Positions 1 to 12,265 of a DNA stretch of 64,000 nucleotides are shown in pieces (the first letter of the stretch is position 1; every line of letters starts with the position of its first letter). The notes beneath the pieces are model-generated. The model did not search any database. It saw only the letters and a program-made list of their open reading frames with translations, and was not told where the DNA came from. The position numbers and the translations under genes are program-made. This DNA comes from Sciurus carolinensis (taxonomy: Eukaryota; Chordata; Mammalia; Rodentia; Sciuridae). The stretch spans positions 12,917,084 through 12,981,083 of the forward strand of contig NC_062216.1 in assembly GCF_902686445.1 (NCBI RefSeq), read 5' to 3'.

Positions 1-2390
1 TATTTCTGTAGTATGTTGATTTTTGTCCTTTGGGTATAGGCCAAGGAGTGGGATAGCTGGGTCAAATGGTGGTTCCATTCCAAGCTTTCTGAGGAATCTC
101 CATACTGCTTTCCAGAGTGGCTGCACTGTTTACAATCCCACTAGCAATGTATGAGTGTACCTTTCTCCCCACATCCTCGCCAACACCTATTGTTGCTTGT
201 GTTCTTGATAATAGCCATTCTAATTGGGGTGAGATGGAATCTTAGGGTAGTTTTGATTTGCATTTCTCTTATTACTAGAAATGTTGAACATTTTTTCATA
301 TATCTGTTGATTGCTTGTAGATCTTCTTCTGTGAAGCGTCTGTTCATTTCCTTAGCCCATTTGTTGATTAGATTATTTGTATTCTTGGTGTAGAGTTTTT
401 TGAGTTCTTTGTATATTCTGGAAATTAGCGCTCTATCTGAAGTATGAGTGGCAAAGATTTTCTCCCACTCTGTAGACTTTTTCTTTGCATTGCTGATAGT
501 TTCCTTTGCTGAGAGAAAGCTTTTTAGTTGGAATCTATCCCAGTTGTTGATTCTTGCTTTTATTTCTTGTGCTATGGGAGTCCTGTTAAGGAAGTCTGAT
601 CCTAAGCTGACATGTTGAAGATTTGGACCTACTTTTTCTTCTATAAGACGCAGGGTCTCTGGTCTGATTCCGAGGTCCTTGATCCACTTTGAGTTGAGTT
701 TTGTGCAGGGTGAGAGATAGGGGTTTAATTTCATTCTGTTGCATATGGTTTTCCAGTTTTCCCAGCACCATTTGTTGAAGAGGCTATCTTTTCTCCATTG
801 CATATTTTTGGCCCCTTTGTCTAGTATGAGAAAATTATATTTATTTGGGTTTATGTCCATGTCCTCTATTCTGTACCATTGATCTACCTGTCTATTTTAG
901 TACCAATACCGTGACGTTTTTGTTACTATTGCTTTGTAGTAGAGTTGAAGATCTGGTATTGCGATACCCCCTGCTTCACTCTTTTTGCCTAGGATTGCTT
1001 TAGCTATTCTGGGTTTCTTATTCTTCCAGATGAATTTCATAATTGCTTGCTCTATTTCTGTAAGGTACATCATTGGGATTTTAATTGGAATTGCATTGAA
1101 TCTGTATAGCACTTTTGGTAGTATGGCCATTTTGACAATATTAATTCTGCCTATCCAAGAACATGGGAGATCTTTCCATCTTCAAAGGTTTTCTTTAATT
1201 TCTTTCTTTAGTGTTCTATAGTTCTCATTGTAGAGGTCTTTCACCTCTTTTGTGAGATTGATTCCCAAGTATTTTATTTTTTTCGATGCTATTGTGAATG
1301 GGGTAGTTTTCCTAACTTCTCTTTCTGAAGATTCATCACTTATGTATAAAAATGCATTGGATTTATGAGCATTGATCTTGTAACCTGCTACTTCACTGAA
1401 TTCACTTATGAATTCTAAAAGTTTCCTGGTGGAATTTCCAGGTTCCTCTAAATACATAACCATGTCATCAGCGAACAGGGATAGTTTGAGTTCTTCTTTT
1501 CCTATTCGTATCCCTTTAATTTCTTTGGTTTGTCTAATTGCTCTGGCTAGAGTTTCCAGGACGATGTTGAATAGAAGTGATGAAAGAGGGCATCCCTACC
1601 TTGTTCCAGTTTTTAGGGAGAATGCTCTCAGTTTTTCACCATTTAGAATGACATTGGCCATGGGCTTAGTGTAGATGGCCTTTACAATGTTAAGGAATGT
1701 TTGCACTATCCCTATTTTTTCTAGTGTTTTGAGCATGAAGGGATGCTGTATTTTATCGAATGCTTTTTCTGCATCTATGGAAATAATCATGTGATTCTCA
1801 ACTTTAAGTCTGTTGATATGGTGAATGACATTTATTGATTTCCGGATGTTGAGCCAACGTTGCCTCCCTGGGATAAAACCCACTTGATCGTGATGCACTA
1901 TCTTTTTAATATATTTTTGGATGTGATTTGCTAAAATTTTGTTGAGAATTTTTGCATTTATTAAGGATATTGGTCTGAAATTTCTTTCCTCGATGTGTCT
2001 CTGTCTGGTTTAGGTATCAGGGTGATATTGGCTTCATAGAATGAGTTTGGGAGGGTTCCCTCCTCTTCTATATTATGGAATACTTTGAGGAGTATTGGAA
2101 TGAGCTCTTCTTTAAAGGTTTTGTAGAACTCGGCTGAGAACCCATCTGGTCCCGGACTTTTCTTTGTTGGTAGACTTTTGATGACCTCTTCTATTTCATT
2201 GCTTGAAATTGATTTATTTAAGTTGTGTATGTCCTCCTTGTTCAGTTTAGGTAATTCATATGTCTCTAGAAACTTGTTGATGTCTTCAAGGTTTTCTGTT
2301 TTGTTGGAATATAGATTTTCAAAATAACTTCTAATTATGTTTTGTATTTCACTCGTGTCTGTTGTGATATTTGGCAATTGTTATTCTTAT
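1..2390 (-). mobile_element. L1 LINE, ORF2 portion, minus strand, 5'-truncated and disabled
   Basis: Reading the minus strand from 2377 down gives consecutive pieces of L1 ORF2, the endonuclease/reverse transcriptase of an autonomous non-LTR retrotransposon. The piece at 2377-1961 holds the RT N-terminal region with [12 protein letters not shown]. The piece at 1898-1596 carries QVGFIPG and [13 protein letters not shown]. The RT active-site box reads SLFADDM around 1478-1461, so both catalytic aspartates remain. The C-terminal region runs from 860 to 141. The breaks are few: a frame slip near 1985, a CAG-to-TAG change near 1595, a stop replacing an arginine codon near 1181, a stop near 896 and a frame slip near 140. 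The endonuclease domain and ORF1 are absent because the element stops at about 2390. The 3' end lies to the left of the window. Few disablements suggest a fairly recent insertion that cannot now move itself. Confidence 0.93.
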
Positions 2391-2397
2391 TAGGATG

Positions 2398-2735
2398 TTG
2401 TCTTAGCCCAGTTGGGGCGCTCTAACAAAATACTGTATATTTAGTAGCTTATAAAACAACAGAAATTTATTTCACAAAGTTCTTGGAGGCTGAGATGTCC
2501 AAGATCAAGATCTGACAGATTCAGTGTTTGATGGGTGTGTTTCCTGGTTCACAGGTGGCACCTTCCAGCTGTGCTTTCATGGTGGAAGCGGGTAGTGAGG
2601 TCTCTGGGGTGTCTTTAATAAGGACATGGCCCCAATTGTGAGGGTATGCCCTTACAACCTAATCACTTTCCAAAAGGCCTCACCCAGTTTCACTTGGGAG
2701 TTAGAATTTCAACATATGAATATGAATTTAGAACA
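2398..2735 (-). mobile_element. MaLR (MST-type) LTR fragment, minus strand
   Basis: The stretch begins TGTCTTAGCCCAG and runs through an AAATTTATTTC-type segment and GTCCAAGATCAAG. This is the reverse complement of the 3' part of an MST/THE1-like MaLR LTR. The far end near 2735 lacks the expected terminal TGCTATGGTTTG complement, so the copy is truncated. It abuts the 5'-truncated L1 on its left. Confidence 0.75.
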
Positions 2736-2879
2736 CAGTAGTTGTGGATTTTCCAACCAAAAATATTGTGGGGGGCCGTTCCTGTGATTTGTTTTAGTAT
2801 AACATCTGTTACAGAAATATTTCTCCATTGAATAATACTCAAGTCAAGGAATTTAAAATGCCTATAACTTTTTCCCACA

Positions 2880-3905
2880 TTTTAAACTGGTGAATTAGAA
2901 TTGTACATAATGGTATCATTTGTTTTTACATATTTGTACATGTGCACAATATAATGATATAATTTAGCTAACATTATTCCCCAGTATTCCCCCTTTCCCT
3001 TCCCTCTTCCTCCCCACCCTGTCCCTTTCCTCTATTCTACTGATCTCCCTTTGATTTTCATGAGATCTGCTGCATTTTTCTTTTCCTTTCTTCCTTCTAG
3101 TTTCCACATATGAGAGAAAACGATTACCCTTCATCTTCTGTGTTTGATTTATTTCACTTAACATAATGGTCTCAAGTTCCATCTATTTCCCTGCAAATGA
3201 CAAAATTTCGTTCTTCTTTATGTCTGAATAAAACTCCATTGTGTATATATAACACATATTCTTTCTCCATTAATCTGTTGATGGACCCCGAGGCTGGTTT
3301 CATAATTTGGCTAGTGCAAATTGTGCTGCTATAAATGTGAGTATGCATGTATCTCTATAGTATAGTTCTTTAGGATAAACATGGAGGAGTGGTATAGGTG
3401 GGTCAAATGGTGATTCCAATCCTAGTCTTTTGAGGAACGTCCATAATGATTTCCACAGTGGGTGTACTAGTTTACAATCCCACCAACCATGTAAACGTGT
3501 TCCTTTTCCTCTATATCCTCTTGAGCATTTATTATTATTTGCATTCTTGATGACTGCCATTCTGACTGCATGAGATGAAATTTTGATTTGTGTTTCCTAA
3601 ATTGCTAAAGATGTTGAACATTTTGTTCAAATATATGTTGGCCATTTGTAATTCTTTTGAGAACTATCTGTTTAATTTATTTGCCTATTTACTAATTGGG
3701 TATTTTTTGATGTTAAGTTTTTTTGAGTTCTTTATATATTGTAGACACTAATCCTGTCAGAAGAGTAACTAGCAAAGATTTTATATCATTCTGTAGGTTC
3801 TCTCTTCACACTCTTGTTTCCTTTGTTGTGCACTATATGGTTTATAACTTGATAGAATCTTCTTACTTCAGAGAAGTCATTACAAAATGTCATTGGCCAT
3901 CATAG
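2880..3905 (-). mobile_element. Old L1 fragment: 3'UTR and ORF2 C-terminus, minus strand
   Basis: The left part (2880-3180) looks like a rodent L1 3'UTR in reverse. From 3560 to 3300 the minus strand encodes an ORF2 C-terminal segment that includes HPLWKSLW, FDPPIPLL and YPKELYYRDTCIL, typical of L1. It is more diverged than the L1 at 1-2390. Sequence to about 3905 continues the same reversed ORF2 region without an open frame. Confidence 0.8.
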
Positions 3906-3929
3906 GGTATTGACATTTTATGTACAGAT

Positions 3930-4128
3930 TCTCTACAAATTAATTCACTTAATTCTTATAACAGACATGCCAAGTGGATATATTATTTCCTTTGTAAGTG
4001 AGAAGATGCAAGTTTAGAGAAATCAAGTGTCTTGTCCATGGACATCTAGTGAAGAGCTAGCATTCACATTTGTGTCAGTTTGACTCTAAAGTTCATGCTC
4101 TGTTTAACGAGACTGTCAAGTACTAAGT
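3930..4128 (-). mobile_element. MIR SINE, minus strand
   Basis: The order TTAATTCTTATAAC, GAAATCAAGTGTCTTGTCC and GACTCTAAAGTTCATGCTCT matches the reversed MIR core: the count-of-bases tract, then the 'cttgcccaaggtcac' segment, then the 'gactctggagccc' segment. It is an ancient, well-diverged copy. Confidence 0.6.
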
Positions 4129-4129
4129 C

Positions 4130-5335
4130 TAACCTGAAAGGGGATTTCTTTGAGATGTTTTGGCTGTCTGGTTTAATTATAGCTGCAAAGATCACTTGCA
4201 CAGAATCACTTACTCCTTAATGGTGCTGGATAAATTGAGCCTCATGGCATTCTGTCTTCAACCTGTCCTCCTTTTATTAGGCTTTACTTGACTTTGCATT
4301 CTTACTTTTGATGCCACCAACCTGGCACACAAACCTAGGGCGTCATGTCCCAGTTTCAGAGACCAGAAAAAAAAAGAAGCTGCTCTGTCTGGAGGTTTTC
4401 TAGTGAGCGTTAAATGCCTGTGAAAGGTAAGCATATGGAATTTCAAAAGATAACTTAAGCAAAGGTATTTACTAAATAAATGCATAAAGATTCCATAGGC
4501 TTGAAAACCATCTTCCCTACACCAAGACTTAGAATGAACTTTTGAAAGGTATGGATGATAAGACAACATAAAAGATTTCAACTTCTCTTTCTCAATTCCC
4601 TAAGTCCCAGTCTGATCCCATTTCATACTCCAAATCTCTGGTGCTATCATGCTAGTTCAGATCCTCACCTGTGCTGGTCCCAGTTACCAATGGGATTTTG
4701 AGTTGTTTGATATGAGTAAGTTTATTTTTCCTGCTTTAAGATCTCTGAACACATAATATTCTCCTCAGGATGTTCTTTCCTTGTTAGATTTTAGCTTAAT
4801 TGCCGTTTCTTCAATCATCCCATAAAAAGTAGCCAACTGTCTATCTCATCTTTTCTTTTGTTCTCCATCATAGTGTTTATTATGAGTTAGCCTTTTGTTT
4901 TTTATTTTTTGATTTATTATCTTAATTTTATCCATGAGCAAACTTTTCATATTTCTTCCTCGGCATCTTCAGCACCACGGACAGTTCCACATACCCAGTG
5001 GATCCTCATTAAACATTTGCTGAGATAATGACAGAGATCTTTTCATTTATATTAAGCAGAGAATGTTACTCTGAAAGACAAGGAAACAAATAACCAAGAT
5101 CAAGTGAGAACATCAAGTGGTTTAACTGAATTTTATCTCAGCAGGAGAGATTATTCAGGAAAGAAAAGAAAAGAAACAATGACTTAAAATCTCCCATATT
5201 TAAAGGCAAATATGAACCCAAAGAACTGTAAACAAAATATCTAAAGCAAGATACAGCATGGCAAAGTATTTGGAAACCAAGGATAATGAGAGAAACTTAA
5301 AAGCAACTGGAGGAAATAAATTTAAAAAATATATG
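4130..5335. other. Unassigned AT-rich sequence
   Basis: No gene or confident repeat is seen. A 107-codon open frame on the minus strand (4581-4258) has no recognisable domain and no compositional support, and I read it as chance. Confidence 0.5.
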
Positions 5336-5337
5336 CA

Positions 5338-5347
5338 AACATATATA

Positions 5348-5403
<56 letters not shown>

Positions 5404-5404
5404 C
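5338..5404. repeat. (AT)n microsatellite
   Basis: Alternating AT/TA with a short TGTG interruption extends over about 65 bases. Open frames on both strands here (tyrosine/isoleucine repeats) are simple readings of the repeat. Confidence 0.97.
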
Positions 5405-5972
5405 ATAATAAAAGGACAGTGGTAAAATTTGTTGTTAAATCTTTATTGCAAACAGTGCAAACCAGAAAGTCATGGATTGGCAGTACAAAGTGCTGGAAGG
5501 GAAAAAAAGTTGATTTTATATTCTATATTCAAAAATGATTTTTTTCAAATTGAAGGTAAAATAAAGACTTTTCAAATAAACAAAAGCTGATGGAATTTGT
5601 CCCCATAGGCTTACACAAGAAATGTTAAAAAAAAGGGGGAAAATTACATTAGAAGATATTGGGACCTACATGAGGGGAGAAAGAACAGCCAAAATGGTAA
5701 ATATGTGGGTGTATATAAATGAATGTTCTCATTTCTTAATTTAGTTATGATAGCAGTGACAATTCACAGCAGAGAATGGGAACAATGTATGGTGGTGTTT
5801 TTAACTTATGGAAAGTCAAATACACGACAGTAAAGGTAAGATGTGGGAAATGTACAATGACCTTGTACACGGGACTGTATAATTAAGAGCATTGTGTAAT
5901 CCCTAGAGCAACCACTTGGTAACTGTAGAAAGCCTCATATCTAAAAATTCCAGCAAAGAACATAAGATAAAA
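5405..5972. other. Unassigned sequence between two microsatellites
   Basis: The stretch is AT-rich and I recognise no gene or repeat family in it. Confidence 0.45.
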
Positions 5973-6062
5973 ATCTTTTGTATATATATATTTATATAAA
6001 TACAAATAATGTATATATACATATATATATATATAGAGAGAGAGACAGAGAGAGAGGGAGGA
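5973..6062. repeat. Compound (TA)n-(GA)n microsatellite
   Basis: A TA-rich tract with ATAC/ATAA interruptions passes directly into GAGAGAGACAGAGAGAGAG. The short open frames across it are shadows of the repeat. Confidence 0.93.
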
Positions 6063-7140
6063 GATGGGGAATCCATTAGATTTTTGTTGGCTTTGGTGAC
6101 AGGATTACACATCCATTTTTATAGGTCTAACAATAGAGTAAATGTTTTACTTACTATTGATTGTGTCTTACTATCTAGTTGTCAGTCTTTAAGAAAATAA
6201 CTCGAATGCTCTGGGCTTCCATTTCTGCTAAGTGACTAGACTATACCTAAGAGCGCTATGACTCTTCATTTCTCTAGCTTTTGGCCATTCACTCTCTAAT
6301 TCAGATTGGGGGCTCGGCAGAATTTCAACATGCCCTTTCTTCAGTGGGTAGAGAGAGTCTGGTGCCACCCATGCCGTCTGCTTGTAATTAGATTTACATG
6401 GATCCAAGATAGTGTTGATGCTTGGGGTCTCACTGGTCCTTTCATATTGATGAGAACCTGCTTTTACCTGGCTTAATGGTGTCCCTAATTGAGCCACAGA
6501 GTGCAGAAAAGATAGTTTTACTTTTCCGAGAGCATCTTCTAATCTCAGTGGCATTTGTGGCTTCCTGAATAATTAAGCTGGGGCTAGGATAAAATTTCTC
6601 ACTGTAGCCCATAAGTTCTCTGCATTACCATGCTGTGGCCACAAAATAGATTATACTTCCTTTTTGTACGTTTCTTCCCTCTCAGTATGAATCCCCACCC
6701 ACTTGCAGGAAATCAGTTCCTCCCCAAATCTGCAACTCTGTGCCCTGCAGCAAATGTCTCAAACACTGGATCTTCAGGACTGGTCCACACACTGCTTCTG
6801 AACTTCTGGTCCTCCCCTTCCCCTTCCCTCCATCTCCCCGCCACTGACTTTCTCACCCTCCGCCATGCGGAGGACTAATGTACTAACTCCCCTGAGCAAA
6901 ACTGAGATCACGACTGTGGTTTCACAAGGCTTTGCTGAAGGCTGGGATCAATAAGAATATAATTTGGAGGTGCTATAAGTAGACACAAAGGCCACAGGGA
7001 CAAATACAACACCTAGGGTCCTTAGCTGGTGCACTCCCTACTCAGCTTCAGGTCTGCTTTCTCCTGGGGGGACCACTTGCTCCTGACCCTTGGGAACACA
7101 CTGAGCATTCCCATTCCTTGGAATCCAGCTCTTTTTCTCC
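6063..7140. other. Unassigned sequence
   Basis: No gene or repeat family is recognised. Composition is ordinary, slightly GC-richer at 6660-6880. A minus-strand frame of 108 codons (6554-6228) and a plus-strand frame of 82 codons (6630-6878) lack any recognisable domain. Confidence 0.45.
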
Positions 7141-8050
7141 AGGCTTTTCTTATTTCTTTCTACAAGATTAAACTCTTCTCAGGATTATTATTATTTTTTG
7201 TTCAGAATATTATTCATGTTATTGCTAGGCATCAAAATCATTTAGACTTAACTATAGAGTTCACTGGCTTATTTGCCATTACTTTTTAACAGCCCAAATT
7301 GTCTTCTTTTTTTAATGACTCTTTTTTTTTTTTTGTCCTTTATTGTTTTTTACTTTTGCTAGAGTATACCCTAAATATTTATTTTAGGGATGGTCAATAA
7401 GTGGTCAACTTTTTGAGTCTACTGAAATCTCCAATCCCTTTATTACTCTTTCCTACTTGAATGACAGTTTATGGCTAAGATTCTAGTGGCACATAGTTTT
7501 CCTTAAGAAATAGCACAATTTCTTCATGTTTTCCAGCATTCAATTCTACCAATAGCTCATGAAGTTTCTTGTTTCTCAGTGGTTAATTCATCTGTTTGAT
7601 TCCTTTCCCCCTTCAGGAAAGCCTTTTATCTTTTTTCTTTATTTTGAGATCTTAAAATGTTATTATTTATCTAATTATAAGATGTGGGTTTTAAAATTCT
7701 CATTCTTTGAAATAAAGATTCTCCTTTTCAGTGCTTAGAATTTTTCTTCTAGTAGATATTTAATTATCTGGTCTCCTTGAACTTGCCTATTTTTCTATTT
7801 TGGACTTGTTTTAGGTGGGCTCTGGTAATTTCAGGTCTCTCTTCTCTGTCATTTAACCTTTTTTCACATTTAATCTATATTGACTATTTTTGTTTTCTTC
7901 TGAGAGTAATCTTCAGTTCAAATCATCTCACTCTTTTATTTTCTAGTTGTGTCCATTATGTAGTTCAGTCCAATTACATATAATTTTTCTTTTTTTTTGA
8001 TCTATGCCATTTTGAAAAGTTTGAAAACCATATTTTAAATCTTCAAGATC
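7141..8050 (-). mobile_element. Probable old L1-derived sequence, minus strand
   Basis: T-rich sequence has the style of reversed L1M 3' regions, but no single motif is decisive. A (T)n run occurs at 7321-7334. The call is weak and rests on composition plus partial resemblance to old L1 consensus. Confidence 0.35.
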
Positions 8051-9780
8051 TCTTGTTGGTTTCATGGGTTTTCTATCCTCCCAAATATGAAACTATCAAT
8101 TACATTTGTTAAAAATGACATTCTACTTGCTCTATTAACTGCTTTTCTTAAACCTAGTTATTCGGGTTGTTGATCTAGTTGACTCGACTTCAGTGAACTG
8201 TGTTAGTCAGGGCCCTCCAGAGAAACAGTATGAAGACATCTTTTATTCAGGATAGTGTGGTTCGTGAGCCAACTTAGGTGGAGGCACGAGGTTTGTCTGT
8301 GACTCCCTGCCACCATGACTCAGGACAGGCCTCTCATCAACTGATCTCAGGTCCTTTGGGTTTCATTGATCACGTAAGACCTTGAGGAGGCATCTATCTA
8401 TTTTAGGTCCAAGGGCTTTTAATCCATTAGCCATCTCTAAAGATTTCTATGAGTCAAAAAAAATTTTTTTTTAACTAGTTTAGCCCTTCTGATATTTCGG
8501 TAGTTATAAAAAAGGCTCTCACTTTGCCCTCATGAGAAACCACTGTCCCTTAGCAGATGCTTCTCTGTGGTTCCATTATCTACATAGAAGTTTAGCATCT
8601 CATGCCAATGGCAGCACCTGCTATCTCCTCCTGACCCTGGAACTGACCTTTCCTTCACCAGGATATTTTTCAATGTCTTGTGATAGGAATTTAACAAGGA
8701 ATGTCTTGTTCACCAGGGAGCATTGCTAGTGGAGGGTGTGTTGGTCACCTGTGATAAATCCGCTACCACATGTTTATCTTCCTAAATATTGACTTAGCTT
8801 CTTCTGATACTTCACCTTTATTTAGTATGGGCCACTCTTGACCCCAGCTTACAGTCAACAAACTGAAATGAGATGAAACATTTAGAATTATTCTCAGCTA
8901 TGAAAGTCAAAAGATTGACAGCAGAATCTCTAAGTGCATCCACGATGATAAATTCCTGAGGCGAATTGTGTTTCTCTGTTCCTGGGCTCAAATATGCAGA
9001 ATGCATTCCCACATGAATTCCTTGAATTGTTTTTCAGTACAAATTTGCAGAAATTTATAGTTGTTTTTTAGTAGTGAATAAGACTTTTTCTTTCTGGTTT
9101 GACCTTATAATTAGGATCCTAGGGAAAACTAAGATCAATTCTTATAATAGAGGGGGAGGCACTGAGAGGTGGTAAGGCTGAGGCATAACCAAAATTGTCA
9201 TTTTCCAAAATGGTAGATTTTTTAGGTGATATTATTTTGCTGCTGGAAGCAAGTCATGGTCAGTCTCATTAGAAAGAGGAGCAATGGTTTACTCCTGCTG
9301 ACAAGGGGGTGGGGCTGCAGGTTTGGGGTCCCATCTCCAGTCTCACCCTTCCCGTTCTCAGCACTCCCCTCTTCCCATTGCAGCCTCGATTCTCACATTC
9401 CAAAGGCTGTGAACCTCACCTGTGCTGCTTCTCACAACTGCAAGTGCCGACTCAGTCTAGTTATACATAGCCATCTAGAGCTGAAAGCTGTTATGTTAAA
9501 TAACCACGGAGAGCACCTGGTTTATTGCTGTGTCTTATGTAGAGAATTTCAACCCCAAGATCTCTCATTTCTCAGTGCATTAGAAATAACCCACCCCACA
9601 ATCCTAATGTTCTGAAAAACCATTTTACCATGCTCTGGCATCTGCTTGATTTGTCTACATCATGACTTCAAGAAGCTCTGCAAATGCCACTGTTTGTAAT
9701 CCAAGCTTCCGAGCCTTCAAACCCAAGAAGCAGGAGATAGTCCCAGCTTCCTCTCCTTGTTGGTCTGTTCCCTGTAATCT
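8051..9780. other. Unassigned sequence with a possible degraded repeat at 8200-8260
   Basis: TGTTAGTCAGGGCCCTCCAG at 8202 resembles the start of a dispersed mammalian repeat that I cannot name with confidence. A 129-codon plus-strand frame (9226-9615) shows no recognisable domain. Nothing else is supported. Confidence 0.4.
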
Positions 9781-9784
9781 TCCC

Positions 9785-9990
9785 TCATACCAAATTATTA
9801 TTATTTTATATTTTCATTTATTTATTTCTAATTTTTATCTTTTACAGACTGCATTTTGATTCATTATACACAAATGGGGTACATCATTTCATTTCTATGG
9901 TTGTGCACAATGTAGATTCATACCATTCATGTAATCATACATGTACATAGGGTAATGATGTCTGTCTCATATCCAACCAAAGGCCAAATT
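9785..9990 (-). mobile_element. L1 3'UTR fragment, minus strand
   Basis: The run of TTTATTTATT followed by CATTATACACAAATGGGGTA, TGTGCACAATGTAG and CATACATGTACATAGGGTAA resembles the L1 3'UTRs at 2880 and 48312 in this window. It is a truncated 3' end with no coding part. Confidence 0.6.
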
Positions 9991-10505
9991 ATTTTTAATG
10001 CTGAGTTCCCTTGCAGATAACAGAAACCACTATAGCAATTAAATGAGGGCATTTAATAGGTTAGGTAGTCTTAAAGTTGCAGGAGGGGCTGGGGGGATGA
10101 CTTTAAGGAGAGCTTCCAGCAATGGTTCCCAGAACCACACTGAAAAGTGGCTAAGGAAGCTCTGCCTCTTCTATACCAAGAAGGTGAGAAAGCTGGGGAG
10201 GGAGGAAGCCATTGCTGTCTCCTGGAAACAGGGGGCACAGTGGCTGCTGAGCACACCATCTTAGCTATAATCCGTTCTAGCAAGTGGATGTAAAAGGGCC
10301 TGCTGCCTGGCTCTCAACACGCATGAGCCAGGGCCTTGACTTTGGGATCTTTGTGACCAATGCTTCAGGAAAACTGAGTTTCTCCCGTAACTGAGCTTTG
10401 CAGAAGAAACAGTGGGAGCAGAAGGAATTCTGTCACTATCTTGCTATTTTCTTCCAAATCTCATGAGGATACAAATACTTATGATAGTGAGGCTGTGTAT
10501 CAAAC
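9991..10505. other. Unassigned sequence
   Basis: No gene or repeat family is recognised. Overlapping open frames of about 70 codons lie on both strands at 10043-10283, but neither has a recognisable domain. Confidence 0.45.
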
Positions 10506-10510
10506 CCCAC

Positions 10511-10974
10511 TGTTATGGTTTGGGCATGAGGTGTACCCCAAAAGCTCCAGCACTAATGCTCAGAGGTGAAATAATTGGCTTAGGAGAGCTATAATATAAT
10601 CAGTGGATTAATCCATTTGGATTAATAATCTGAAAGGATTGCTGTGCTGGTGTTAGCTGTGGGCAGATGGGTTGTGGCAGGAGGAGGTGGGTCATGGGGT
10701 GGAGAGATTATCCTCGGGGATCATATTCTATTCTCTTGGCTCTTCTCTCTCTCTGTTTCCCAGCTATCATGCAGTGAGCAGCTCTCCTCCGCCATGCCCT
10801 TCTGCCCACCTCTGCCAACCACACTCTGCCTACATTACCACCCAGTTAATCCGTATTGGCAAATTAATTCACCCACTAAGTTATTACCCACAATCTAATC
10901 AGTCCACCCCTGAACATTCTTGCCTTGCCTCACACATGAGGTCTTGTGTGACACCTCGTATCTAAACCATAACA
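10511..10974. mobile_element. Fold-back MaLR-like LTR: sense 5' part joined to antisense 5' part
   Basis: The left end starts TGTTATGGTTTGGGCATGAG and proceeds in sense orientation through GAAATAATTGG and AATCAGTGGATTAATCCA to a pyrimidine tract near 10740. The right end, from about 10830, is the same LTR 5' region in reverse: CCCAGTTAATCC, AATTAATTCACC, then ACACCTCG...AAACCATAACA. Both outer ends are therefore the same LTR terminus in inverted orientation. Normal sense relatives are at 28736 and antisense relatives at 55307 and 58735. An open frame across it (10644-10898 and overlapping) is not a gene. Confidence 0.7.
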
Positions 10975-11369
10975 TATGCCTTATGTCTTTTTCATGAAGT
11001 CATTTGTTGAACATATTTGGATTTTGATGTGGCCTAATTTAGCAATTTTACTTGATAAATTCTGTTTTCTCTAGTTTAAGACCCTTCCTACCTTAGTTGA
11101 AAAACATACATGCTCCTCTAATTCTTTCAGCTTTTGATTTTATGCAAAAGATATGAGTTAGGGCCTACCTTCATAAAGCAGATAATCATTTGTATCAACG
11201 CTACTTAGTTAATAGTTAGTTCTTCCCTGGTAACTTGAAATGTCACATTTATAACATACTAATGTACATAAACACATAAGTTTATATCTGGGCTCTTTAT
11301 TTCAAGGATTTATTTATCGAGTTTCATGAATTAATTACCATAATATTATAATTCATTTTAATATTTGGT
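10975..11369. other. Unassigned AT-rich sequence
   Basis: No gene or clear repeat family is visible. It may be further old LINE sequence leading into the L1 at 11370. Confidence 0.4.
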
Positions 11370-11790
11370 CAGACTAATCATTTTATCTTGTTCTCCTTCT
11401 TCATAATTATCTTGACTGTTCCATACATTTACATTTTCATTGTTTAGAATTAGCTTGTCAAATTCTATTAAAAATTCTTGAGACTTTTATTGTAATTGAA
11501 TTAACTTTATAGATTAACTTGGAAAGTTTGATATCTTTACGATATTGAGTCATCCTATCCAATAACATCAAATGTCTCCTCATTTATTCTGGTCTCCTTT
11601 TATTCCTTCCATAAAGTTTTATAGCATTTTCCAAAAAGGTCTTGCCTATAAAGTTCATTCCTAGAAGCCTCCCACTATTTGCTTCCTTTATGGTAAATAG
11701 GATCTTTTTACAGGAAATATATTGATTGTGGAATATTGTTTTTGTACCTGGCTCCTTGCTCAAATATTTCTAGTTTGCATTAATTAAAGT
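11370..11790 (-). mobile_element. Old L1 ORF2 fragment, minus strand
   Basis: ATTAGCTTGTCAAATTCTAT, AACTTTATAGATTAACTTGG, ACGATATTGAGTCATCC and TTCATTCCTAGAAG appear in the order expected of reversed L1 ORF2 downstream of the RT box. No open frame remains. Confidence 0.7.
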
Positions 11791-12265
11791 TTATATGATT
11801 TTTAAGTGGGAAAAACCTTCAACTAGGACAGTAAGGCAGGAATGACACATGAAATTTTTGCTAGTTTTTTTGCAGAAAAATAAATAACTAAAAATGAAAA
11901 AATCATAAAAGAATTGAAAAACAACAATCTGAGACAATATTTGAAATACATAAGAGAAAAATATTACCTATAGGCAGATATTTCTTTATAATAAGGGGAA
12001 AGATGATCACCATAATAGAAAGATAGGCAAAGGTCATGAATAAACAGCTTACACAAACCAAAAGAAATACATCTTCAATGAATGTGGGACAAAGCTCAGC
12101 TCATTAATAAACAGAAAATGTGAATCTAAATGTTATACTTTGCTATGTATCAACTTGGAAAAGGCAGATCACTAATCCTCATTGCTGTCATTAGGGAAAG
12201 AGGTAGTCTTTTACACTGACAATCCTTTTTAGAAGATTCTTTGGTGATAGATATCATGACCCTTA
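11791..12265. other. A-rich unassigned sequence between two old LINE fragments
   Basis: The stretch is A-rich and lies between a minus-strand L1 piece and a plus-strand LINE piece. No family is recognised within it. Confidence 0.4.

Noticed and set aside
5200..5538. Tyr/Ile-rich frames on both strands
   Set aside because: They are readings of the (AT)n microsatellite.
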